A program made the translations under genes and the position numbers. From positions 1 to 57,703 of the forward strand of contig NZ_FQZY01000027.1 of NCBI RefSeq assembly GCF_900142165.1: DNA of 57,703 nt, in the 5' to 3' direction. Below, piece after piece: positions 7,614-15,648 of the stretch. Position 1 is the first letter of the stretch, and every line of letters starts with the position of its first letter. This DNA is from Hespellia stercorisuis DSM 15480. Lineage in GTDB: Bacteria; Bacillota; Clostridia; Lachnospirales; Lachnospiraceae. Below the pieces are notes generated by a model. It did not search any database and was not told the origin of the DNA. It saw only the letters and a program-made list of their open reading frames with translations.

Positions 7614-8984
7614 TTATTTTTTCGTCTTCAAATACTTATCATAATCCCGGTTAACGGACCATACCGTACCGCTTAGAGCTAACAATGCAATCAAGTTTGG
7701 AATAACCATTAATCCATTAAATAAATCAGCAAGATTCCATACGAGTTCTACTTTCATTGCTGAAAACAGGATAATAACTGCACACACTATAATTGCATAT
7801 ACCTTTGACGCTTTAACGCCGAACAGATATTTCACATTCTGCTCTGCAAAGAAGTACCAGCCTACAATTGTGGAAAAAGCGAAGAAGAACAGGCACACTG
7901 CTACAAATACGTTACCGAATCCTCCAAGCGTTTTAGCAAATGCTCCAGCGGAAAGATCGATTCCTGTAAGGGAGCCGTCCTGCCGAATTAATCCACTTGT
8001 AATAACTACTAATGCTGTCAGTGTCAATATAACAAATGTATCGATAAATACACTTACTACTGCTACGCTCCCCTGATCTGCGGGATGATCTACCTTTGCC
8101 ACTGCATGAGCATGAGGGGTAGAACCCATTCCGGCTTCGTTTGAAAAGAGGCCTCTTGCAACTCCGTAACGCATCGCTTTTTGTATCGTTACACCAAGAA
8201 CTCCACCGGTAATCGCCTGAGGACTGAATGCGCCTACAAATATATCATGAAATGCCTTTGGAATCATGCCTGCATTCATAATCAGTACAACCACTGTACC
8301 GGCTATATATATAATTGCCATAAATGGAACTAATTTTTCAGTTACACTTGCAATTCTTCCGATACCACCTGCAAATACCAGGTATGCCAGAACTGCCAGG
8401 ATAATACCAGTAACGATTGGAGCAATTCCAAAAGCAGATTTAAATGCACCACTGATGGAATTTGCCTGTACGCCACTGCCTGTAAATCCAAGTGCTAAAA
8501 TAATAAGTACTGCAAATGTTGCGGCCAGAAACTTTCCTAATGTTCCTTTAAAAGCTGCCCGGATATAATATACGGGACCGCCGGTAACCTGACCTTCTAT
8601 CGTCGTCTTATATTTCTGTGCCATCATAGCCTCAGCGTAAATGGTTGCCATACCAAAGAAGGCTGCAACCCACATCCAGAAGATAGCTCCAGGACCACCT
8701 GCTGCAAGTGCTGTCGCTGCACCAACGATATTTCCTGTTCCAACCTGCGCTGCAATAGCAGTTGCAACGGCCTGGAACGAAGACATTCCGTCTTCTTTTG
8801 TGGCTTTCTCACTCTTCTTGAAAATTCCCCCGAATATTTTGTTCCAGCCGATTTTAAATCTACGTATCTGGACAAATTTCATGGTAAATGTAAACCAGAT
8901 CCCCGTTCCACAAAGTAGTACCAATAAAATAGTATTCCATAATATATCACTTGTATTTGCTACAAAATCAGAAAATCCCTGCAT
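7614..8984 (-). CDS. Sodium:alanine/glycine symporter, AGCS family
   Basis: 456 residues, about ten membrane segments, inner-membrane secondary transporter. Family signatures visible: GTGIWFTFTMKFVQIRRF near the start, SSFQAVATAIAAQVGTGNIVGAATAL (about 65-90, the substrate/sodium site), and GVARGLFSNEAGMGSTPHAHAVA (about 270-295). AGCS proteins (DagA/AlsT) import alanine or glycine with Na+. ATG 8984 is preceded by AAAGGTGG. The gene lies 37 bases after a small membrane protein gene and downstream of the grd cluster on the same strand; glycine or a related amino acid would be a sensible substrate for that cluster, which is inference. Confidence 0.92.
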   Translation of the reverse strand: MQGFSDFVANTSDILWNTILLVLLCGTGIWFTFTMKFVQIRRFKIGWNKIFGGIFKKSEKATKEDGMSSFQAVATAIAAQVGTGNIVGAATALAAGGPGAIFWMWVAAFFGMATIYAEAMMAQKYKTTIEGQVTGGPVYYIRAAFKGTLGKFLAATFAVLIILALGFTGSGVQANSISGAFKSAFGIAPIVTGIILAVLAYLVFAGGIGRIASVTEKLVPFMAIIYIAGTVVVLIMNAGMIPKAFHDIFVGAFSPQAITGGVLGVTIQKAMRYGVARGLFSNEAGMGSTPHAHAVAKVDHPADQGSVAVVSVFIDTFVILTLTALVVITSGLIRQDGSLTGIDLSAGAFAKTLGGFGNVFVAVCLFFFAFSTIVGWYFFAEQNVKYLFGVKASKVYAIIVCAVIILFSAMKVELVWNLADLFNGLMVIPNLIALLALSGTVWSVNRDYDKYLKTKK

Positions 8985-9021
8985 AACAAAACCACCTTTC
9001 CTTATTCAGTTTTCAACTAGG

Positions 9022-9447
9022 TTAAAAAGTGACAGAAAGGGATTTCTTTTTTCCATCTGAATGATGGAGATATGTAATTATTTTTCTATAATCTGAATAA
9101 ATTCCACTAATATTAAGATCGAACATCATAAGAAATGACATAGATAATAAAGTGAGAATACCAAAGATCTCACAAATTGCAAAAATTCTGGATTTCATTT
9201 CGTCCTTTGCCAGACGCACACCGCCAAACCGCAGCGGGAACGAACAAAATCTGGCAGAAACATCAGACATCGTACGCTCTATCTGCCCATCCAAATGTTG
9301 AACTGCAGAAATACGGCTCAGCAAATCTGATTCCTGCTGCCGGGTTGACGTATATAGATGCAAAGGTTCCAAAGTCTGGCTAAGGCCAGTAATAAGCATC
9401 ATCACAAAAAGTATCATCACAATACATCTTTTACCGCAACGCTTCAT
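9022..9447 (-). CDS. Small membrane protein of unknown function
   Basis: 141 residues. A hydrophobic N-terminal helix or signal anchor (about 8-22, CIVMILFVMMLITGLSQ), an extracellular-looking middle of about 60 residues (TSTRQQESDLLSRISAV ...), and a second membrane helix at about 93-112 (IFGILTLLSMSFLMMFDL). The C-terminus is basic. I recognise no family. The 37-base gap to the AGCS gene suggests co-transcription; a role as an accessory subunit is possible but unsupported. A -10-like TATACT lies just upstream of the gene. Confidence 0.6.
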   Translation of the reverse strand: MKRCGKRCIVMILFVMMLITGLSQTLEPLHLYTSTRQQESDLLSRISAVQHLDGQIERTMSDVSARFCSFPLRFGGVRLAKDEMKSRIFAICEIFGILTLLSMSFLMMFDLNISGIYSDYRKIITYLHHSDGKKKSLSVTF

Positions 9448-9577
9448 CCCCTTTGCACCCCCTTCCCCAATTCCTATCTAATTAGAAGTATATCACACAA
9501 TACCTCAATACGCCAATGTAAAATCACAATTTTACACAGAATATGATTTCATTTGACACACTGCAAAACCTGATTCA

Positions 9578-9610
9578 GGGGCAGCCGCACAAAACTGGTG
9601 CGGCTGCCCC
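9578..9610. terminator. Strong GC-rich hairpin downstream of the grd transcript
   Basis: A perfect 13-bp stem (GGGGCAGCCGCAC at 9578-9590 with its complement at 9598-9610) and 7-base loop. It sits after the YkvI-like gene and before the small membrane protein gene. There is no clean U-run on the minus strand, so it may act as a processing or mRNA-stabilising hairpin as much as a terminator. The remaining bases of this 250-bp gap show nothing else. Confidence 0.5.
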
Positions 9611-9699
9611 TTCCTCTGTTACCGACTGCCATATATGGTTCCTTTACTTCGCGTCCCCAAATGGTACGAAAAGCTTTCGTCGGTATTCCATATTCTATT

Positions 9700-10821
9700 T
9701 TATTCTGCGGAACTCTTCGACGCTTTCACCGGCACCTTCGTCCCCATTTTAGTTCTGATATCATAGATGATCATGAACGCTACCAGCACAAATCCCAGGT
9801 ATCCATTCAGACCATATAATACATTTACCAGCCCCTTATAAGGAAGGAAGCACGCGACCACACACCCCACTATTCCGGCTACTACTGTCACTACTTTGTA
9901 TTGCGTCGTGCCTTCTTTTACTGCACGACCTACTCCAGTCCACAACAGTGGTACCGAAGTCGTATAGATTCCGCAGAATACGATCACCGCAAATATCTGT
10001 CCAAGTATTGGGTGAATCGAGTTGGCAAGAACCAATGCCGGAATGTCTGCTGTTGCCGTATCCGCGATATTCGAGATCAGCGCGATACAGCAGATTGCCG
10101 CTGCCCCGAAGATAAAGAGGCAGGATAAGAGCATACCGGTGTTTACTTCTTTGAGTTTATTCTTGGCTCCAATTTCAGCCAAAAACGCTGCGAACCACAG
10201 GATAACAAACCCTCCGTAGGACGCCCCAGAAGCAAATGGATTGCCGCCTCCGACCTGGGTCAGCTCATACTTCCCACTGTCGATAGCCTCAATTCCTGCA
10301 CCGAAATCACCGATATGTGATACTCCCGTTATAATGGAAATAATCAGGATCATAATGATGATGATCGGTCCAAGCTTGCTGAGGGCCTTCAGGATTCCGT
10401 CCAGTCCGAATACTGCTGTCGCAATAACCGCTATAGTCAGAACCACCGCGCCCACTCCGTTTGGCAGTCCCCACTGCTGTGTGGCGGTGGAGTTCGCTCC
10501 ACCGCACATCACGATAAAACACATGTAACAGAAAATCGCAGAAAAGTAATCATAAAATGTGCCAACGTATTTTCCGCAGTAATGTCCGTAGATATCACCG
10601 CCGCGCTGTAATTTCAAACGATTTCCGTTTGTCGCAAAGGAAATATTCGTATAAATATAAATCACTGCCGCTACTGCAATAACCACCATGAACAACGACC
10701 CATACGACGCCTCATACTGCATAACCTCCTGCATAGTCGCAAATCCCGCTCCTATATAGAACGCAATACACGCACCGCAGAAACCAATGACTGCTCCAAT
10801 ACTGATTTTTCCTTTTTCCAT
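9700..10821 (-). CDS. YkvI-like membrane transporter
   Basis: 373 residues with about ten to eleven membrane segments. The opening ISIGAVIGFCGACIAFYIGAGFATMQEVMQYEA resembles the first (unwound) helix of LeuT-fold transporters, and the whole protein resembles Bacillus YkvI-type membrane proteins, which are uncharacterised relatives of amino-acid transporters. It begins 9 bases after the grdB stop codon, so it is almost certainly co-transcribed with grdX-grdE-grdB. That placement makes it the likely importer for whatever the protein B module reduces. Substrate unknown. Confidence 0.75.
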   Translation of the reverse strand: MEKGKISIGAVIGFCGACIAFYIGAGFATMQEVMQYEASYGSLFMVVIAVAAVIYIYTNISFATNGNRLKLQRGGDIYGHYCGKYVGTFYDYFSAIFCYMCFIVMCGGANSTATQQWGLPNGVGAVVLTIAVIATAVFGLDGILKALSKLGPIIIIMILIISIITGVSHIGDFGAGIEAIDSGKYELTQVGGGNPFASGASYGGFVILWFAAFLAEIGAKNKLKEVNTGMLLSCLFIFGAAAICCIALISNIADTATADIPALVLANSIHPILGQIFAVIVFCGIYTTSVPLLWTGVGRAVKEGTTQYKVVTVVAGIVGCVVACFLPYKGLVNVLYGLNGYLGFVLVAFMIIYDIRTKMGTKVPVKASKSSAE

Positions 10822-10830
10822 ATGCGCTCC

Positions 10831-12147
10831 TTAAATGTCTTCTTCGAATACAGTCTGTTCTTCTACCGGAACAGTAAGTGCCTTGAGACCTCTCATTACG
10901 AGATTCTCACGAATTTCATAACTCTTCTTCTCACCCAGCGTCGGATCGCCCAATGGATACGGGATACCTACTGCCGGTACGATACGGTTTGCGCCGATTG
11001 TCAATGAGATCGGAACTACTGTACAAATGTGAGTTACAGGGATTCCTGCACGGTCAATTTCTTTCACCATAGATGCACCGCATCTAGTACAGGTACCTCA
11101 GGTGCTGACGAGAAGAACTGCATCCACGCCGTCCTCCTTGAGCATCGGGACATATTCTTCAGCGAACCGTTTTGCATTGTTCGTTGCAGTTCCGGTTCCT
11201 GTCGTTGTGATAAAGTAATCCATCAGCTTGCCGATTTTTCCTTCTTTTTCCAGCTTGCGCAATGCATCGATCGGGATACAGAGATCTGGATCCTCGGTGA
11301 TGAACGCACGGTCATATCCACCATGAACGGTCATGAAATCAGCCTTGTCAGCATGATCCATTCCAGCGATAGAGTATTTGCCCCACTTGGTAGCGGATGA
11401 AGACTCGATATGATCCGGATTTCCCTGCGGAACCACTCCGCCGGACGTAATCAGTGCAATCTTTGCGGTTGACAGATCCTTGAGAGGAGGTGCCGGAGCT
11501 ACACGATCCACAATCGGCATCGGATAATCGGTGTATACTTCCTCACCCTTAATCTTCTTCACGATCAACTCTACCGCACGCTCAGAGCCACGGCGCTCAT
11601 GGAAGTAATTCACACGGATTCCGCGCTCCATATAGCCTTCCTCAGCTGGTCCAAACACTTCCTGTCCTTCGATCTGTTTCTTCAGGAGTGCTGCCATCTT
11701 CGGCACACTGTTTCTCATGTCTGCGGAAGAATCTTTCGTCTCGATGGTGTAAACGTCCTTCTTGAACATATCTGCACCTGGATTTTCTACGTACATACCT
11801 GTGACAACCGGGATTCCCAGTTCATTCTGCACTGCCTTTGCGATAGTTCCACACGCCACGCCATAACGACCTGCATTGAACGCCGGTCCAGCGATAAATC
11901 CGTCGGGCTCATACTTTTTGATCATTTCCAGGAGTTCTCCCACAACACCCTTCTCGATGTTGGAGCCAAAATAGTTATCTCCGCATATCACGGTTGCAAC
12001 GATCTCATAATCCTCCCCGAACTCTTTCTGAAATGCGAGTCCCGGACCGATTACTTTCTCCTGAATCTCCGGTGCAGTATCCGCCTTTTCCTCGCCGCCG
12101 ATTCCTGCAAAAAACTGATTTATATAATGGACAATCTTTTTAGACAT
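10831..12147 (-). CDS. grdB: Glycine/sarcosine/betaine reductase protein B, selenoprotein gamma subunit (GrdB type), UGA = Sec
   Basis: Two abutting frames, 349 residues (11101-12147) and a 79-residue continuation starting after an in-frame TGA at 11098-11100, are one gene. The junction reads LLVST-U-GTCTRCGASMVKE, the redox site of GrdB, with Sec at residue 350 and a CxxC three residues on. Upstream signatures are HYINQFFAGIGGEE (opening) and PDGFIAGPAFNAGRYG; downstream is VVPISLTIGANRIVPAVGIP. Total 438 residues including Sec. GrdB binds the amino-acid substrate at the pyruvoyl subunit GrdE and passes a carboxymethyl group to the selenol of protein A. A SECIS-like hairpin follows the UGA. 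No grdA or grdC/D is in the window, so partners must be encoded elsewhere. Confidence 0.93.
11070..11086 (-). promoter_or_regulatory. Bacterial SECIS hairpin in grdB
   Basis: UAGAUGC-GGU-GCAUCUA, a perfect 7-bp stem with a GGU loop, lies just 3' of the UGA at 11098-11100. The loop begins 18 bases after the UGA, within the 16-37 base window of bacterial SECIS elements, and has a G at the first loop positions as they require. It would recruit SelB with Sec-tRNA. Confidence 0.75.
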
Positions 12148-12201
12148 TGAACATACCTTCCTTTCTGTTTTCGATCTATATTATTCATGCTGCTGTGCAT
12201 C

Positions 12202-13488
12202 TTAGTAACCGCGTGCAGTTAATTTATTGAATCCATTTGCAATTGTGGATGCGATGATAATCTGAATCTCCGCGTCGAAGCTTCCGTCATCATACTTACA
12301 GCCAACCCATCCGCCGATCTGCATCTCTACATAATCCTGCATACCGATCACATGATCCATAGCCGGGAAATGAATTACAATGTTTCCATTTCCGCAGGAG
12401 ATCATCGTATCTGCCTCATCACACAAATCTGCCAGAGAGTAAGATTTACCGTCACGTCCTGGGAACTCATCGGTGATAATTACTACTTTTGTTCCGCGTT
12501 TTGTTACCTTTTTACAGTTCATCATAAGGTCTGTATCCGGATTTCCATAGCCCTCCTCTGTCAGAAGCGCACCATCAAGTCCGATATACTCGCAAAGTTT
12601 TGCGGTCATGTCAGAATGACGTTCTTTGTCCATCAGGAATACATTCTCGTTCGTCAGAATGACGCCCATAAAGTTCAATGTCTTGCCGTGCTGTGCGAAC
12701 AGATCCTCGATAACCGGATTGTGCTCGTGATGATATGTTGTCACCTTGTCACACGGAGCTACACAGTTTCCAGACACGATTGCACCGTCGAAGATTTCTG
12801 TCGGATACATCAGTGTCGGCACAATCTGTTTTGCATCTACACCATAATAGTAGGTATCATGGAGAAGTCCCTGACTCTGCAGCATATGGATATATCCTAC
12901 CTTCGGGAGATCTGGGTACTGAGCCACCTGCTCAAGGAGCGGTTTTGTCTCATATGTAACGGTCTCATCCGGTGTCTGGTCTGCCAGTGCTTTTGCAAGA
13001 TAAGTTGCAGCCTTGAGGCCTGCCATTCTTCCTGCGCTCTCATATACATGAGTTTCCAGACCATCCTTCGGTTCAATTACCACACACACATTCTGTGTCT
13101 GTGAGAACGGGCAGTACTCTGCTGCCGGACCGGTCATATCAATAACGCCTTCCTGGAATCCAACGATCTTGCCGACGGTTACCACACATGCACCGTCCAT
13201 ACAGTACGTAACACCGCTTCCAACCTCAGCAACCTTTCCCATCACACCTGGGAAAACACATCCTTGACCTTCTATCTTCAGACGAGGTTCAATCACATCT
13301 TTTACCGGAGTGATTCGAACAGATTCTCCTGGTCTCGCCAATTCGATATGGCAGCCGATCAATCTGTCATCACTAAGCACCTCTGCTTCTAACTCTTTCG
13401 CATTGACGTAGAGGACACCATTCTCAATCTTAGTGCAATCCCCAAACTGTACGTCCTTCACATGAACTTTTCCTAATTCCAATTTCAT
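12202..13488 (-). CDS. grdE: Glycine/sarcosine/betaine reductase protein B proprotein (GrdE type, alpha and beta subunits)
   Basis: 428 residues, full length for GrdE. The proprotein is expected to cleave itself between Asn241 and Cys242 in GAIVSGNCVAPCDK, converting the cysteine into the pyruvoyl group that forms a Schiff base with the substrate amine. Family motifs include RPGESVRITPVKDVIEPR (about 52-69), VGSGVTYCMDGACVVTVGK (about 89-107) and LPKVGYIHMLQSQGLLHDTY (about 194-213). It precedes grdB with a 54-base gap and follows grdX by 33 bases. Cysteine content is high for an anaerobe's cytoplasmic enzyme. Which amine it binds (glycine, sarcosine, betaine or other) cannot be told from sequence by eye. 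Confidence 0.93.
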   Translation of the reverse strand: MKLELGKVHVKDVQFGDCTKIENGVLYVNAKELEAEVLSDDRLIGCHIELARPGESVRITPVKDVIEPRLKIEGQGCVFPGVMGKVAEVGSGVTYCMDGACVVTVGKIVGFQEGVIDMTGPAAEYCPFSQTQNVCVVIEPKDGLETHVYESAGRMAGLKAATYLAKALADQTPDETVTYETKPLLEQVAQYPDLPKVGYIHMLQSQGLLHDTYYYGVDAKQIVPTLMYPTEIFDGAIVSGNCVAPCDKVTTYHHEHNPVIEDLFAQHGKTLNFMGVILTNENVFLMDKERHSDMTAKLCEYIGLDGALLTEEGYGNPDTDLMMNCKKVTKRGTKVVIITDEFPGRDGKSYSLADLCDEADTMISCGNGNIVIHFPAMDHVIGMQDYVEMQIGGWVGCKYDDGSFDAEIQIIIASTIANGFNKLTARGY

Positions 13489-13521
13489 TTAAAGCACACC
13501 TCCTGTTTTGACTTCTTCCTG

Positions 13522-13944
13522 TTACATGTTACTTAACATCATTTGCCGCATCAGAGAACTGTTGACTGCCGATTCCACGACTGACAGGTCCACTGTCTGA
13601 AAATCGTCCAGTGCTTTCTCGTTCCAGCACGGTGGAATCATTCCCTTTGTGAATTTGTGATATGCCGAAATACTGCTCTCGATCAACTCCACATCACGCA
13701 CAAAGTCCTCTGCTGCTCTTCCCTTGGAAATCAGAATCGTCTTATAAGGGCATTGATTCGGTTTCAGGTTACTGGCCTGTGGATGGCTCATAAGGTGCCA
13801 TCCCGTATAGATTCTGTCCCGGGTTTGAATCAATACATCCAGATAATCTTGTTCCTCTAAAAATTCAACGCCGATATAAGCGTGATTCTCATACTTTAAA
13901 AATGCTTTTCTGTTGTTTGTAACGAGTTTGTACATCTTTGTCAT
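13522..13944 (-). CDS. grdX: GrdX family protein
   Basis: 140 residues from ATG 13944, which has GGAGGT six bases upstream; the frame extends to 13989 without a comparable site. The opening MTKMYKLVTNN and the central PQASNLKPNQCPYKTILISK are like GrdX, the small protein encoded first in glycine reductase operons. Its biochemical function is unknown in all organisms. Its position directly before grdE supports the assignment and makes it a marker of the operon's 5' end. Confidence 0.8.
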   Translation of the reverse strand: MTKMYKLVTNNRKAFLKYENHAYIGVEFLEEQDYLDVLIQTRDRIYTGWHLMSHPQASNLKPNQCPYKTILISKGRAAEDFVRDVELIESSISAYHKFTKGMIPPCWNEKALDDFQTVDLSVVESAVNSSLMRQMMLSNM

Positions 13945-14055
13945 ACTGGTACCTCCACTGATAAATTCTAAGTTTCTAATGGGTTCCATGTTTCCGATTG
14001 TTTTGCTGAATGAGTTATTCGTTTTTATTTGTCTTTTCTATAACAATCATTCTAC

Positions 14056-14084
14056 CTTATATTGTTCATTTTGTTTAGCTTCAA
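14056..14084 (-). promoter_or_regulatory. Candidate promoter of the grdX-grdE-grdB-ykvI operon
   Basis: TTGAAG (14084-14079), 17 bases, TATAAG (14061-14056) on the minus strand, about 110 bases before grdX. Just upstream is an inverted repeat TGTGA-N7-TCACA (14099-14115) that could be an operator, for example for the adjacent LysR regulator. The gap from 13945 to 14380 is T-rich on the plus strand and shows no recognisable riboswitch; in particular I do not see a glycine aptamer. Confidence 0.45.
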
Positions 14085-14380
14085 ATCCTCATAGTGGATG
14101 TGATAGTTTTTCACAACTTTTAGCCTGTTTTTTTCTTTTCGTTATGCACTTTGCACAATTTAGTGATCTCTTTTTGTGAACATTTCTTTTTCTCCCCTGC
14201 TTCTTTCCTGGATTCTGCCGACAGCTTCGTCCCGTAAAATCGTTTATCGAATGCTTCTATTTGCTTTAAAAGTTATCTGATTTTTCTATACCTGTGTTCC
14301 CTCCACATTGCTTTCGTGTCCCTTAAAACGACTGTTTTCGCCATTGTATAAACCTCATTGGAAAACTGTATTATTTTTTT

Positions 14381-14433
14381 CAAAACAAAAGAAACACATC
14401 CCGATGTCCAATACATCAGATATGTGTTTCTTT
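14381..14433 (-). terminator. Rho-independent terminator after the lysR gene
   Basis: A perfect 12-bp stem AAAGAAACACAT / ATGTGTTTCTTT (14422-14433 with 14388-14399 on the minus strand) with an internal GATGT/ACATC mini-helix in its loop, followed by TTTTGTTTTG. It lies about 60 bases past the LysR stop codon and separates it from the grd operon. Confidence 0.75.
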
Positions 14434-14496
14434 CACATTCATTATGACAACTCTTCACAGATAACTGTTTTTGTGCAGAAAAAATCTCTGATTCTG

Positions 14497-15366
14497 CTAT
14501 TCCATCAAGATACGTTTTGCATACTCCACAAATTTCACGACCGCCGGTATACGGCGGTTTTCAAGCGGTACTGCAATTCCCAGTGTAATATATCTGGGCG
14601 GGTCAAATGGAAGAAGCTTCAGATTGTTCGTTCTGCCCTTTGTGATGAGCTGGTTCGTGATCAGCAGCCCCATCTCTTTTTCTACCATTCCCAGTGCCGA
14701 GTAATTCTGCAAAGTAGAGAACTGGTACTCTACTTTAATGTTCTCTTCCTTCAGAACATTGACGACATCGATGTCCGATCCGAATGCCGGCATGATCAGA
14801 GGCTCCTTCTCAATATCGGAGATCCGTACCGCCTCCTGTTGAGCCAGTGGATGATTTTTAGGCACCGCCACCACCATCTCATCCTCTCGGAGCGGAATCC
14901 AGTGATGCCGGATCATGGGCTGGTAACTGTAGAATCCGATATCTGCTTTTTGCTCCTCGAGGTTGTTCTCGACCTCCTGCCAAACGCCGTCCAGCAGATT
15001 GACTGAGATGTTCGGATAGTCCTTATGAAATTCGCGGATCACCGTGGGCAGCCAGTGGGTGGCGATACTGGAGTACGCAGCAATATTGAGATTACCGGAC
15101 ACCATTCCCCGGATCTCCGAGGCTGTCTGCATGAAACGCTCGTCCCACTGGCACTCCGCCCGAATAATTGGAATCAGCTTCTGGGCGTTTTCCGTTGGCA
15201 GCACTCCGTTCTTCGTCCGTGTCAGAAGCGGAAAGCCCACATCTTTCTCAAAGGCTGACATCATATGACTGATTCCGGATGGTGTGTAATCAAACTTGGT
15301 GGCAGCCTTCGTCAGACTGCCGGAGTCAATTGCGTACAAAAAAATTTTTGCTTTTAGTAAATCCAT
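14497..15366 (-). CDS. LysR-family transcriptional regulator
   Basis: 289 residues. N-terminal winged helix-turn-helix at about 1-60 (FLYAIDSGSLTKAATKF, TPSGISHMMSAFEKDVGFPLLTR) and a LysR effector domain from about residue 90 (GNLNIAAYSSIATHWLPTVIREF). The recognition-helix region has PSGISHMMSAFE instead of the usual PSAVSxxIxxLE. It is encoded just upstream of the grd operon, in the same direction rather than divergently, and is separated from it by a terminator. It is the natural candidate to control the grd genes, which is inference from position. Confidence 0.85.
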   Translation of the reverse strand: MDLLKAKIFLYAIDSGSLTKAATKFDYTPSGISHMMSAFEKDVGFPLLTRTKNGVLPTENAQKLIPIIRAECQWDERFMQTASEIRGMVSGNLNIAAYSSIATHWLPTVIREFHKDYPNISVNLLDGVWQEVENNLEEQKADIGFYSYQPMIRHHWIPLREDEMVVAVPKNHPLAQQEAVRISDIEKEPLIMPAFGSDIDVVNVLKEENIKVEYQFSTLQNYSALGMVEKEMGLLITNQLITKGRTNNLKLLPFDPPRYITLGIAVPLENRRIPAVVKFVEYAKRILME

Positions 15367-15553
15367 TGCAAACCTCCTTCTGATACTCTAACACGCCTCA
15401 GGGTGTTTTGCTCCTGCCAAATCAAGCAGGCAGCAAAGCAGACCGGAAAGAAGAATACTGCGCACTTTCGTTTCCTCCTGAGCACTCAGCAACTCCACTT
15501 CCAATACACTATGCACCGGAAGTGGAGTACTGTTTACATGTTTTCATATCATT

Positions 15554-15583
15554 AGTATAGGAGACACTCAGCATAAAAGTCAA
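15554..15583 (-). promoter_or_regulatory. Candidate promoter of the lysR gene
   Basis: TTGACT (15583-15578), 18 bases, TATACT (15559-15554) on the minus strand. The 187-base leader down to the ATG holds two hairpins: CTCCACTTCC/GGAAGTGGAG (10 bp, about 15491-15527) and a GCCTGC/GCAGG-containing stem at about 15398-15440. Neither is recognised. Confidence 0.6.
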
Positions 15584-15648
15584 ACAATTAATCAAATTTT
15601 GGCAATATCGACAGCATTTACTGTCTGTCTTTTGTTCCAAAGTATGGA

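Noticed and set aside
10831-11070. Separate 79-residue ORF
   Set aside because: It is the C-terminal part of GrdB after the in-frame Sec UGA, in the same frame with family motifs continuing.
13945-14380. Glycine riboswitch before the grd operon
   Set aside because: Looked for because of the pathway, but the conserved GGAGAG/aptamer blocks and tandem layout are absent.
14273-14458. 61-residue minus-strand ORF
   Set aside because: Overlaps the terminator after lysR; no ribosome site and no recognisable features.
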